A stretch of 64,000 bases of DNA from Eulemur rufifrons (Eukaryota > Chordata > Mammalia > Primates > Lemuridae): positions 64,549,501-64,613,500 of the forward strand of contig NC_090983.1 of the NCBI RefSeq assembly GCF_041146395.1. The letters are read 5' to 3'. Below the pieces are notes generated by a model. It was not told the origin of the DNA and made no database searches. It saw only the letters and a program-made list of their open reading frames with translations. Below are positions 13,311 to 25,300 of the stretch, in pieces; positions within the stretch are counted from its first letter, which is position 1; the number at the start of each line of letters is the position of its first letter. The translations under genes and the position numbers were made by a program.

Positions 13311-13548
13311 TGTGCTGAGCGCTGCATCAAGACTGCTGTGTGGACAGGCGGCCTGGGCAGAGTGCAGAGACAGCGCTCAGCTCAGCCCGGGAAGGTCAAG
13401 CGGGTTGCTGCCAGAGAATGGCATTGAACTGAGTCGTGCAGAATGATGCTAAATTTCCCTGATGATGGAACATCTTAAAGAGCAGGAAATTAAGATGGAG
13501 CAGGGCAAGACAGGGACCTATATAAAGGTATATAAGCAAGCTGGAACT

Positions 13549-14015
13549 GTATTCATTTGTTAGGGCTGCTAAAAGCAAGTACCACAAACTGGGTAGCTTA
13601 AAACAAATATTCATCGTCTTATGATTCTGGGATGCTAGAAGTCCAAAATTAAGGTGTCAGCAGGACCATGTTCCCTCTGAAACCCGTGGGGGAGAATCTA
13701 TCTTTGCCACACCCAGCTCGAGTGGTTTGCCAGCAGTGGTTGGTTGGTGTTCCTGGCTTGCAGCTGCATGCCTCCAACCTCTCCTTGTCCCAGTAGTCAC
13801 CTGGCCTTCTCCCTGTGTGCTTCTGTCTGCGTTTAGATTTCCTTCTTTTAGGGACACCAGTCACATTGGATTGTGGCCCACCCTGAGGGCCCATCTGAAC
13901 TTGATTACATCAGCAAAGACCCGATTTCCAAATAAGATTACCTTCAGAGGTCCTGGGGTTTAGGACTTTGACATATCTTTTTTTTGGGGGGGGGGACACA
14001 ATTCAACCTATAACA
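13549..14015 (-). mobile_element. MLT1-family LTR (ERVL-MaLR), reverse orientation
   Basis: The right end is gacacaattcaacctataac, the reverse complement of the MLT1 start. The left end is tgtattcatttgttagggct. Inside are accacaaactgggtagctt, gacaccagtcacattggatt and atttccaaataagattacc, all standard MLT1 landmarks in order. It is a solo LTR, since no internal retroviral sequence is next to it. Open frames at 13649-13894 are translations of this repeat. Confidence 0.88.
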
Positions 14016-14404
14016 GTGGGTATTAAGGAATGGTGAGCAAAAAGGCTCGAGAGTATAATGTTTCTCTATGATCCAGCTCATGTGTTTTTCAACCTAAGTT
14101 TTAGTTATTCAGAGAACTTGAACTGGTGCTTAATCAAAAAACTGAGATATTTTCATGTCACCAGCCAAAACTTTTCCTAAATTTGTACAGTTGAGTTTGC
14201 CCCCTTAGAGCTTACATGTAAGATTTATTTTGCCATGTTAAATATTATTGTATTTGCTTTCTAGCCTGTTGAAATAATTTCAAAGTGTTAATTCTGATAT
14301 CTTAACATTCACCATTCTCCCCACCCCCACCCCAGCTTTGGGACATTTATATATTTGATAAGTGCACCATCAATTACCTGGTTTATGTCATTCTTTAAAA
14401 TGTT

Positions 14405-14815
14405 TTTAAAACCTGCTGGCCAAGAACAGAGCCCCATGGCGTATTGCTAGAGGCTTCACTCCATGTTGACTGACCGCTGACCAATCACTTGTCAACCAGG
14501 TACCCACTCATCCAAACCAAATTTCATCTTCCCAGATTTCTTCATCTAATTTATGAGCCAAGGATGATTTTGTTTTTTATTTAGCTCAAATCAAAATATA
14601 CTATGTAGCATTCCTGAGCAGCCCTAAGTTCCTCAACATCCCTCAGTACAGAAAGAACAAAAGTTTAATGTGCATCACTTCCTCTTAAAAACTTCTTAAA
14701 GACTTGTTCTTTTCACAGGGCTCTGTAACCTTCTATTAACTAATTACACTCTAGAAGTTTGCTTCAGATCAACATCAGCCTTACCTGCCTTTAGTTTCTA
14801 GAATCTTTTTTGTTC
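14405..14815. mobile_element. Possible ancient CR1/L3-type LINE fragment
   Basis: The sequence has a string of weak matches to the mammalian CR1/L3 3' region: aacagagccccatggcgtat, cactccatgttgactgacc, aaatatactatgtagcattc, and later actctagaagtttgcttcag with gcctttagtttctagaatc. The match is from memory and strongly diverged. Confidence 0.4.
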
Positions 14816-16464
14816 TTTTAAGGAATCTGTATGGCATTTTGCTATGCCATCAACACCTCCCCAATTGTGCAAGGTTTCTCAAGACAACCAAGATTGGAAA
14901 ATGCTTACTGACATGTAGATAAGAGGCACTTTTTAGGCCTGATGTCCACACACAGCGCCACCCCCACACACACTTGCAAAGTACAAGCAGAACATCTGGA
15001 AAATATAGTAAATCCAAACTATATCGAGAGTGAGGTATATTACCTTTGTTTGGGGCATGATAATTGTGAGAAACTGATGCTAAAGTAATTTTATGGTATT
15101 TGGTATTCTTCATTTACATGCTTTCATACAAAGATAATTCCTCTCAGATTTTCTTAAGTTTTAAGATTCTAAATTTTTGGAACTGTACTATTCTGCCTTG
15201 ACAACGCTTGTTCATCTCTATCTGCAATATCTCAGGACAGTGCAGTTCAGAGGCAAACCAGGAGGAAATCAATATGGGAGCTTATTTATCCTTTTCCAGC
15301 AGATCTGCTCGGAGAGCTGTAACCATTGTCAGGCGTGACCTTTGCGCCAAATGTCTAAGTTTAGAAACGTCAACCCTGCTGGCAGGCTATATTAGCATTC
15401 CCTTGCTTATACACCCCAAGTGTGTCTTTTACTAGGGTTACATTTATATCTTCTCCCCAATTTCTTAGAACTGAAGTGAGTAAAATAGATATCATTTTCC
15501 TTGTCAGTCTGTTCTTCAGATTGGCTTTTCAAGGTCATTGGGCAGTCAGGATTTATTACTTGAGGAAAAGATGGGCTGCATTTGGAAATCAATATGCTGG
15601 TGCAGTGTTTTGGATCAAAGCCAACATGAGTGTTCGGGCTAAGAAATGTCCAATTTGACTCCTGCCTTTTTAGCTTGTATCGGAATCAAGAGACATTTCT
15701 AGGTAATTTTGCACACTCTGTTTTAGGAGTTTCAGATAACTCTCTGTTTTGCTTCAGAGAGCACGTTTACTTTTGCTCTCTGTCACGCTGTTCTTGTTTT
15801 GAATGAAGCAGTCATTTATGGTTTTCAGTGTTGGAGTTTAATGCATTCAATTTCTACAGATTCTGACACAGTTCTTTGGTTGTGCGTGTGAGAGATTTTC
15901 AGTTTTGATTTATTTAAAAAGGAGTGACAAAATTTAGAGATACTTGAAAAACAGTCTAGGAATGAAAGCTCTTCTGGGTATTTTGGTCTATTTTTCCCTC
16001 CCCCAACACACATATAATCTTTTACACATTTTGTGTATATGTGTGTGTGCTAGTTTTTAATTCCATGTTAAACTCCTAAATTACCTTGCTTCCCTCTTGT
16101 ATTTTTATAAGCTAAATTGGGATAAAATACAAGGTCATTTTCATTTTCTAAGGCATAATGTAGTATTCTCTTTCTCCCTACCACTGCCAGTGTCCTCCAC
16201 ACCAGACACTTTCCAGGGAAAAAGCATGTTGCATATTTATATTTTATTCACTCAACCAATATATGTTGAGTGATCTGCAAAAGAAAAAAAAAAACTATGC
16301 TGAAAAGTAACAATAAAAATGGTAGGTCTACTTTTTCAACATTTTGACAGGAAGGACCATGATCAGGATAAGAAGGTAGGCTGGGTTAGTGCTCTAGAAT
16401 GGTAAGAATTACAAGTACCTATATTTGGAGGGGGATGGGAGAAAAGGACAACATTTACTCGTCA

Positions 16465-16640
16465 TTGAACATCCATTATGTGTCACGCTCTGACGGCCCT
16501 TAGCAACAGTGTTGTGAGGTGGCTGTTATGAGACCACTTTACAGTTGAGGATCCTGAGGCCAGGCAACTCCCCCAGAGTCACCGGCTGGCCATTGGCTAT
16601 GTCAGCACTTGAGGATAGATCCCTCTGGTGGCAACTGTAC
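16465..16640 (-). mobile_element. MIR SINE, reverse orientation
   Basis: Landmarks of reverse MIR are present: ccattatgtgtcacgctctg, ttacagttgaggatcctgag and ccccagagtcaccggctggc. Confidence 0.7.
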
Positions 16641-19232
16641 CTTCCTTCCATTATAAGATCGTCTTCCTTATGATACAGTGAAGTTAAGTAGTATGTAAAC
16701 ATGAAGGTCAGATAGTCAAAGCACAAGAAATACATTCCAGGTTTTGGTGGGGAAGGAAAAGAATTTAAGAAATAATCATTGTCGGTTCATAAATCCAATT
16801 CAGAAATAAAAGACTACTTTCTATAATCAAATTGCCTTTGCTCTTAAAGGTGGACATTAATCAGTGTTTGAGACTTTTAGGGATTCATTTTTATGATAGA
16901 TAATTAACATTTTACTTGCAAAATTCTGGGTTTCATTTTCAGCATGTATTATTTTCCTCTGACATATTAGTACTTTGGAGCACTAATTTGGGTCTGGCCA
17001 TCTGTGACTGCATCCTTAAGTGCTGCAGTACAGTGACTTGTGGTAAAAATATTGTCATAAGATAATGTAAATGACCTTTTGGGTGCTATTTGCTCTTAAA
17101 AGACCATAAAATAGTGTAAAGCTACTTTACCTTGATTGCAGATCATAATAGACTTGATAGTAAAGTATAAGAGCAAATCTGTGTAATAAATCAAATGCTT
17201 TATAGTGTGCTTTTTTATTTAGAAGAGAGATTATAAGTTTTTCATAGGATATGGCAAAAAATGCATCTTAGCCATTTTTAATGAGGTAGTTCAGTGTTCA
17301 TTCTGTATGCATTTTTTATTTCAAGTCGTACATACAATAAACAGCATCAGTTGTTACCTTTGTCTAGCATTTACAATGGATTCACCCAGGAATGTTGATG
17401 AGACAAATTAGTAGGCGTGGTTCTAAATTTAATGAGAAAAGGTTAAGAGTCCCAAAATCTGGATGCAAATGACCAATTTTATTTGTACTCTCAAGGGATG
17501 TGTTGATCTTAAAATTTTGATGTAATAAAAAATCAGGTATATAAATGTCTATATTTTCTCTTGAAAGAATGTGATACTTTGACTCAAAGCTTCTGTAATT
17601 TATTCTCCATCATCTCACAAGCTGTAAGGGAGCCAGGCGAGCTGAGGGTAGACCACAGGAGGATGGTCTAGCTTCTGCTAAATCATCTTGAATCTGCAGG
17701 CTCTGCATCTGACTGGAGCTGAAATCCCTGTCCTTTCCAGGACAGTTCAGAAAAGTGAAATTGGTGATTCCTTTTCTCCATCTTCAAAATTCACAAAGAC
17801 AAGCCACTGGTTTTCCATAGCACAGATACTATGCATTATTTTTCTCAGATGTCTAGTTAAATATTGAAGGCTCCTTCAAAGAAGTCCTTTATCTTAAATC
17901 TCTTCTGCCCTTGAGAACCTTTCCATTCACTGCCTAGCTTTCCACATACCCCCGTTTAATTTTTTGAACATGAGTGTTATTGCTGGAGTACAAAAAGCAA
18001 GAAAATAAATAAAATAAAGTGTGCCATCTCTCTCTGCTAATCCTGTGCATAAGATTTTCATTAATCTTACTAAAATATTGCTTTCATCATTTCGTTCTGC
18101 AGTTGCAAAACCTCCAGCCTCATGGTGTTCTCTCTCCTTTTCTTGGAACTCAGGGCCCTCTAAGACCTTTTCATACTTAGCTTTGTGACTCCCTACATGG
18201 GTTTGCATTAGACAAATTCTTCTGTTTATCGCCCTCCATAGCACATCTGGATTTCTGTTTTCCCTAAAGTCGTTCTTGCTCAACTTGACCTTCCTTCTAC
18301 GTTTACACCCCCTTTATTTAGCATTCATCACACAAGGTCTCATATTTTTAGTTTTTGGGTTTTTTTTTTTTTTTAGTATTAAAAATTCCTTGCATCCCCC
18401 CAAAGGACTGTCCCCCTTAATGGCAGGTGTGGCATCTTACATATTTTTCATAGGCCTTGTGTGGTGAGTGGCATACTGTATACATGCCAGATGTATTTCT
18501 GAGTTGTTTTCTTGATTTGATCTCTCCTTTCTTGACTGTACTTATCTCTCCTGTGATCCATTCTCCTTCAGCACCTGGTTTTTAGTTGTTTCTGACCTTT
18601 AGGTCTGCAGTAGCTTTTCTTGCCAAGCATTCTCCTCCTTTAAACCCTGACTCAATTCCAGCTGCGTAAGATGTACCTTCCTGTTTTGCACTGGCCAGGA
18701 ATCATTCATTCACAAAGGCACACTCAGCCATATAACGTAAGTGGAAGGGGCAGTTATCTAATGTAGGAGTTAAGCCAAAACAACCGAATGAAAAATGGAA
18801 GAGCATTTTTCTATGCTCTTAAAATTTTTGTGTCTTGGAAGAGTCTTATAGAAATATTGAAAATCACCAAGGTGAAAAAGGCAAAGTTGTATAAAGTCTG
18901 ATATTGATTGCCTAATTTAAAATTTTCATATCTTATGTCTCATCTTGAAATGCTTGCTGCTTCCCATAGCAAGTAAATGCGGAAGATATAGCCAGCTGGA
19001 TTATTGAAGGTGGTGAGGATTCAGAATAACATATAAATGACTCCTATTATTTTATTTTAGGCCTCATTCTTCAACAAACTTTTCTGTTAGCTAAATGGAT
19101 GTAATTCATACTTTGTATTCCTTCCCCTATCCAATTATTACTGGAAGAGCTAAAACAAATTTTAGGAAATCCCCTTTTCCTGGGAGATTACTGAAAAAAT
19201 AAAGCAGCAGAACACGTTAGAAGACTGCATAT

Positions 19233-19412
19233 GACTGGGCACAGTGGCTCATGCCTGTAATTCTAGCACTTTGGGAGACTGAGGCAGGAGGATCACTTGA
19301 GGCCAGGAGTTCAAGACCAGCCCAGGCAACATAGCAAGACCCTGTCTCTACAAAAAAATAAAAATAAAAATAAGAAGAAGAAAGAAAAATAATATTTTGG
19401 TTAAAATTTTAA
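19233..19412 (+). mobile_element. Monomeric Alu (FLAM-like) with target duplication
   Basis: A single left monomer runs from gactgggcacagtggctcat to caagaccctgtctctac and continues into a long A-rich tail. A near-perfect duplication flanks it: aagactgcatat at 19221-19232 and aaactgcatat at 19413-19423. There is no right arm, which fits a fossil Alu monomer. Confidence 0.85.
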
Positions 19413-19904
19413 AAACTGCATATACAGTATCATCTTTGTGTATGTGTAGGAGGGTGGTTGGGGGATGTATGTGTATTTTTTTCTCTTCCCTCAGCAGCTC
19501 TAAAATAACAAGAGGAGTTTTGTCATGTATTCCTATGAATTCCCAAAATTCTTCCCATCAAATAGACACATGAGTTTTTCCTTTTAAGCTTTAAAGCCAA
19601 TCGTGCCTCTTCCTCACTGATATGTATGCTGTGTTGGGCATCTTATTCCAAGGTAGACCGATGTCGTGTATCCAGAAATCTTGAGGCAAGTAATTCCTTT
19701 CTGAATGTCATCGCCATGTGACTTAAGGACCTTAGCAGTTACGGAGTCTGGCCTTTTCCCCTTACTCATTTGGAGCTGTGCAGAGTCAAAGTGGGAATTG
19801 CTTTGAACCTGTGGAGCACTCTGTGATTAGTGACCTAAGTTTCTACAACTGTCAACATGCTTGGTCTTGAAACTCCAAAGCAAACTTCCTACCTCCCATG
19901 TTTG

Positions 19905-20098
19905 CTGCTAATTAGCTGTGTAACCTTGGATAGGTCCCTTACTCACTCTGCTCCTAAGTTTCACATCTACGAAGTGGGAATAATATTCTACCTACCCAAA
20001 AGGTTCTTGTGGAGATTAAAATAATTGACCTAAATTGCTTAGAACAGTGCCTGGCGTAGAATAAGAGCTATATAAATGTAAGCTATGACTTTTATTAT
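19905..20098 (+). mobile_element. MIR SINE
   Basis: The order ctgtgtaaccttggataggt, aagtgggaataatattctac, ttgcttagaacagtgcctgg and tataaatgtaagctatgac matches a nearly complete MIR on the + strand. Confidence 0.85.
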
Positions 20099-20195
20099 TC
20101 CCTTGAATTAACTCACTAGGTCATAAGTTTTCCAAGGTTGATATTTTGTTTTTCTTTCTTTTTTTTTTTCCTCCAGATTTCAATCCCCATTCCCC

Positions 20196-20236
20196 TGTCG
20201 CTCCCTGGTGGTCTAGTGGTTAGGATTTGGCGTTCT
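20196..20236 (+). pseudogene. tRNA-Glu 5' half, tailless retropseudogene
   Basis: From 20202 the text tccctggtggtctagtggtt, then aggatttggcgttct, matches the 5' half of tRNA-Glu, ending in the anticodon loop. I count two differences from the functional sequence. There is no 3' half next to it and no poly(A). The 41-bp insert is flanked by a near-identical duplication, caatccccattcccc (20181-20195) and caatccccccttccc (20237-20251). This is the structure expected for a tailless retropseudogene of a truncated tRNA. A weak T-loop-like stretch at 20314-20325 is not counted. Confidence 0.75.
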
Positions 20237-22435
20237 CAATCCCCCCTTCCCTTCTTTGTGCTGATAATTGTCATTTGCACAGACACAGCATCTCTCATGC
20301 GTGAGCCCCTGTCTGTTCGATACCAGTGCAGCTATTAAAACAAACCATCATCCTCTATGCATGAGCAAGATCTAACCTTTTCTCAAATTTAAAATATATT
20401 TTTTGTTTACATTATAAGTATTTACTTTTTCTTAATGTTGTTTTTAACACACTCATTGCTTTTTCAGGTTCATAAAGTATTACAAAACTTACACAAGCCC
20501 TGCGAATGACCCCATGATGCCCTAAATGAGTTTACAAATGGCATGGCCGATATTAAAATAACTTATCAACCATTATCGCCATCTGTTGGTACTGGTTGGA
20601 GTAGACTCCACTCTTCAAAACTGGGAGTGTTCAAAAGCTGCAAGTTCCCTAGGAGAGGAGAGTGTGTGCACACTGTACCGCCTTGTACACACATGCACAC
20701 ATTTGTATATGCACATTGGATAAAGTCTACAAGAATATGCACCAATATTCATACTTAGGACTTCAGGTGATTTTATTTTTTCAACCTACTTTTCCTTGTC
20801 TTCTCATTACAATAAACATGTATTTCTTTTGTAATCAAGATAAATTAACAAAAAGGTAGAATTTAGGAGGGACTAAATAATGGAGGCAGAGAAGAAAATT
20901 AAGCTTATTTACTAAGTACAAACTAAAACAGATTTTATGTAAGAGCAGATGATGAAAGAAGAGATATAAGTGGAAATGGAGAAATGAGTAAAACTATGGT
21001 ACAAAGTAAAGAAATTTTAGTAGATTCAAAACACTAGGTTTCATCAGCCAGGTTCACTTGAGCCAATAGGTTTAAATGTGAGTTTTTACTTGTTATACTC
21101 TCCCTTTGAAATTCTAATTATTATATAGTCTCTTAATTACTCTTTATCTTTTTACTGTCAGAACTTCCTCTGGAGTGGATTATCTACTTTTAGCAAAGAA
21201 TATTCTAATCTGGGTAGCCAGGGCTATGGTCTGAGCCATGTTACTTTGAAGCTAGATAAAACCCAAAGAATCTTCATAGTCACATTTTCTCCCCATGAAA
21301 TTCTACAGCTTGCTTTCTTGGGCCTGCATCTCCTTGGTGTACTAAGAGTGTGAATTCTGCCAGTCAGAAAGCCTGTTTCTCCCAGTACATCATATGTCCC
21401 TGTTCCTTAATGATGTTTTTTTAAGCAAATTAAGCTACAGATAGGAACAAGGGGAGGTGAAAATCTGGTTGCTTTGTGAATTTGTAACCTGATGTCTGTC
21501 ATTCATGTAGGCATTGATGATTGACAATAGAATTAGCCTAAATATTGCATACTGACAACCATGTGAATTAAAAAAAAGAAAAAGAATTAGACTAAATATT
21601 AACTGTGTACTAGCTCCCCTACCCGCTTCATTAAATCTTACTGCAAGTAAAGTGACTGCTCTGAACCCTGCTGCCCCGTGTCCTGGTTCCTGAGGTGCCA
21701 TTTGATAGATGGCTCTTCCCCATATTCTAGATCTAGACCTTTCCTGGCCCTTTTCTGATCCCAACAAAACTATCTGTTCTGTACTCCCCTCCCACACACA
21801 GTAAGTTGCTCGAGTCACCCACTGAGGAGCTAACTTAGCCAGGGCCTGATTTAAAGTGGTTTATCTTCCAGTCCTGGGGTATGTATTTCAATGGGACCCT
21901 CGTGTGCCGTGAGTGGTGTACCTGAGTGGACAGCCCAAAAGAGAAGATGTTTCAGGAGAGGGATTCCCTCCAGCACCCCTTCCCGACCCACTTGTTTGCA
22001 GGAGGCCGGTGTGCAATAGCCCCCCGGGCAGCGTGGAAACTTTGCTGACATTCTGTGAAATCACGGTCTTTTCAATCTTAACCCACAAATCATGGTGAAA
22101 ACCACAATAGAAAGTAAAACTGATACATTTCAGAAATCTCTCTTTTCCTACCCACCCTCTTCTGTCTCTTTATCCCTCTCTAAACCATAAGCCACGTGTT
22201 TGTTTCTTATGTTTAAAACAAACAGAAACTTACTGGGGCTTGGAAAATGGATATTGAAATACCATGGTAAAAGAAACCTTCCATTTTGTTCCTCTACTTT
22301 CATACTCCCGGTGTATCAAGGAACATTGTTTCTCAGAATCATTTCATTGATAAATTGGAGTGAAAACTTAAAACATTACTCATTTTTGAGCTTTGGGATT
22401 TTAGGGAAGGTGTTAGGCTCAAAACTTCTATGAGC

Positions 22436-22578
22436 TTTTGTTTCCACATATGCACAAATGGGAATAATAACACCTACCTCATAAGATTGTTGTGAAGTTA
22501 ATTAAATAAGACCATACATGCAAAGTGCCTGACATCGTGCCTAGAGAATAACTAGGAACTCAGTAAATGTACTCTCCT
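22436..22578 (+). mobile_element. MIR SINE fragment
   Basis: The 3' two thirds of MIR are visible: aaatgggaataataacacct, acctcataagattgttgtga and gtgcctgacatcgtgccta. Confidence 0.8.
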
Positions 22579-22589
22579 TTCTATTTTCT

Positions 22590-23110
22590 CATAAAATACC
22601 CAGCTGAATGGTTGAAGACAGTAGGGATGGTTTCATGGAAAAGATACTGTTTGAACAGGTCCTTCAAGTTCAAGCATGGGTAGAATAGATAATGGAGAGA
22701 TGGGAGAAATGTTTAAAGTGGTGCTTAAGGTAAAGTAATGCAGCAGACAGAATTGGAAGGACCAGAGGCTGGAGGCAGGGAGAGAACTGTTAAGTGCCTT
22801 TTGCATACGTCTAGGCTCCGTGAAGGGAAGGGGTGAATATTAGAAACAAATCAAAGACAAAACTCAGAAGTGTTATTGACCAGCTGGATTGAGGAATGAT
22901 TGAGCTGATGATGCCTCAAGGACCTCGAGCTCGGTAGAAGACTGGTAGTGTGACAGTGGTGTTGAATGAAAAGAGATACAGAAAGAGACAGGAAGAGATG
23001 TGTTTGGGGTGCTGTGGAAGATGGGATTTAGAAAATGGTGTGCTTGAGGTGATATTTAACTAGATATTTAAGAATCTTAATAAAATGTTAAGATAGTTAA
23101 GTAGAAAGAG
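22590..23110 (-). mobile_element. Probable L2 LINE, reverse orientation
   Basis: The AG-rich text with ggtttcatggaaaagatac, gaaggaccagaggctggagg and gcttgaggtgatatttaact resembles reverse-complement L2. The copy is old and the assignment is tentative. Confidence 0.45.
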
Positions 23111-24664
23111 GAAGAAAAGCAAACCAAAGCTTTGGTGGGAATTAAAAAAAAAACAGGAAGAAGAAATGGACATCATCAGAGGAGATTCATTAATTAAAAC
23201 CATGTCATTGGATGAATTATTAATACCTAAGAAAAGGAAGGGTTGAGGACCAGCTATTAAACGTGATGAAAGTACTCAGTTAAGGAGGGAGAGACAGAAG
23301 CTGAATGGGCAAAGAGCCCCCAAGAGAGGGCTGAGAAAGGTGGAATGAGGTCGGGAGCGGCAGAGAGGTGTGCACGTGGCACAGATGTGGAGGAGCCAGC
23401 ACCAGGGAGAGTGTGGCAGGGCTTGAGTTTCAGTCCTACCAACAGCGTTTCTCTTTTCCCCCTTCCGCAGCTCCCTTTCTCCATGTCTTTTCCTGTCTTT
23501 GCCATTATTGAATACTGAAGCAGAACCAGAAGTGTAGAAGGCCAACCCCTTATGTTCCGCTAAATTTTCTTTATTCTGTTTGACTTACAAAAAGCCCTGA
23601 ACTCCAAGACCTCAGGCGTAATCTCTGAAACTCAGTGACTCTCCATCCTCTTCTAAATTGGAGGCATGCCAACTTTTCCCCTGCTTTGGGGAAGGTATGA
23701 GGCAGGGACACAATTTACAAATACTTTCATCAAAGACTTGCATGAACTATCAAGCATATCAAACATGTAACCTAGGTAGATAAATGGTTGCTAAAAGATA
23801 GTATTTAAATCGCTTACTATTTTTTTTTCTCATTTGTGGATTTTTTTTTAGTTTTTGTTGTTGTTGTTTTTGGTAAGCTTAGTGACATATGTTAATGTTA
23901 TAAATGCTCAGAATCTCTACAGGGAATTGAAGGTGTTTGCAGCTTTATGCCTCTTGGATGTAATTGTCATTTGAACCTTAAATTATCTTTACTTTCATGC
24001 CTAGTTAGTAATCATTTGATTACATGATTACACAGAGTGAACTTAGGGAACATTAACTGGAAGAGAGGGGTGGCTCAAGCCATTTGTTTCTTCTAGAAAA
24101 ATATATTTCAGCGTGTTTCAATGCATAAAATAGATGCCTGCAGTATTCAAAATGGTTTAAAATGCTACACATGTACTTCGGTTTCCTAAAACTTTTATGA
24201 CTCTTTTTAGTCCTCAAAATCAAACATGAAAAAGAAAAACAAATGTAGAATTTTTAAAGTTAATATATAGGAAAGTAGAATTTTGCAGTTTACCATATAT
24301 AAATGAGGAAAATTGAATCTCAGGTACATGAAGTAAGTTATATGCATTTCCTAAAAATCTTACTTTGCTTGTTAAGAAAATTTTTAAAATTTATTTTTCA
24401 AGGATTCTTTTTCCCTCAATTTTTGGAAGAAAGCGTAGATAACAGTGCTTTCCCGGTGTGGTCACTGTGAGAGGGTGTGGGTTTAGTACATATATGTAAA
24501 TTATACTGTTACTTCCTTCTCAGTAGCAGTGCACTAAATTTTGACATTCTGCATTTTTTTCCCATCTTCCCCGACATCTGTGGCACATTAAGGAATTTAA
24601 ACACATTTCTTATAAAACCCTCATAATTAATGATTAATCCCTTATTCATTGTTTTATTTTTTAG

Positions 24665-24935
24665 CTTTTTTCTTTTTTTGACATAATTATACATAAGTAT
24701 GGGATACATAGTGATGTTTTGCTACATATAATGTATGGTGATCAGATCAAGGTAATTAGCATATCTATCATCTCAAACATTGATCATTTCTTTGTGTTGG
24801 GAACATTCAGTATCCTCCTTCTAGCTATTTGAAGCTATATAAGATGTTATTGTTAACCATAGTCATCCTACAGTGCTAATAGAACACTAGAACTTATTCC
24901 TCCTATCTAGCCTTTAAAAATCTCTCCCTGTCTCA
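24665..24935 (-). mobile_element. L1 3' UTR, reverse orientation
   Basis: Landmarks of an L1MA-like 3' end in reverse are clear: tatgggatacatagtgatg, gatcaaggtaattagcatat, tttctttgtgttgggaacat and gaacttattcctcctatcta. Confidence 0.85.
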
Positions 24936-25241
24936 CCCCACCGCCCTTGAAAATATTTTTTATAGAGCTCATATTTCATGTTTTTGTCCTGAGATTTCAG
25001 GTAAGTACCTGATTCTTCAAAGTTAAACATCAAACTGTAATCCAAAGATTCAAATGGGCAGCCTCGCCATTCCCTTTTTTTAAAGTTTAGTTTTGAGTTT
25101 AGAATTCTCATTTCCTGTCCCTTAGTAAAGAACATTTTGTACTTTAAAGTTTGCAGATGTTTGAAAAGGATGCATGTTCTTTGGACTTAGACATCAATAA
25201 AGGTTCCTTATAACTACTACTTTTTTTTTTTTCTTTTTTAG

Positions 25242-25300
25242 ATATGGAAAAATAGTCTCCACAAAGGCAATTTTGGATAAGACAACGAACAAATGCAAAG
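25242..25300 (+). CDS. RBMS1: RBMS1 coding exon a (middle of RRM1)
   Basis: This 59-bp exon is bounded by a strong pyrimidine tract with ttttttag at 25234-25241 and a gtatgt donor at 25301. It starts with the last base of a split codon (cc|a, Pro expected). It encodes [19 protein letters not shown] and ends with the first base of a Gly codon. The product is the alpha1/beta2 part of the first RNA-recognition motif. The final Lys-Gly begins the RNP1 motif, which is completed by the next exon. The beta1/RNP2 segment (LYIRGL in the family) must lie in an exon upstream of the window, because I found nothing like it in 1-25240. Confidence 0.95.

Noticed and set aside
13649..13963. Several overlapping 66-81-codon frames on both strands
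   Set aside because: All lie within a reversed MLT1 LTR.
17927..18283. 118-codon open frame on the - strand
   Set aside because: No family resemblance. It is consistent with a chance frame in intron.
20314..20325. Possible T-loop (gttcgataccag) of a split tRNA-Glu
   Set aside because: The sequence between it and the 5' half and the arm pairing do not fit a tRNA, and the direct repeats already explain the 5' half as a complete insertion.
21435..21818. 127-codon open frame on the - strand
   Set aside because: It has no recognisable domain, no splice or codon-use support, and lies in ordinary intron.
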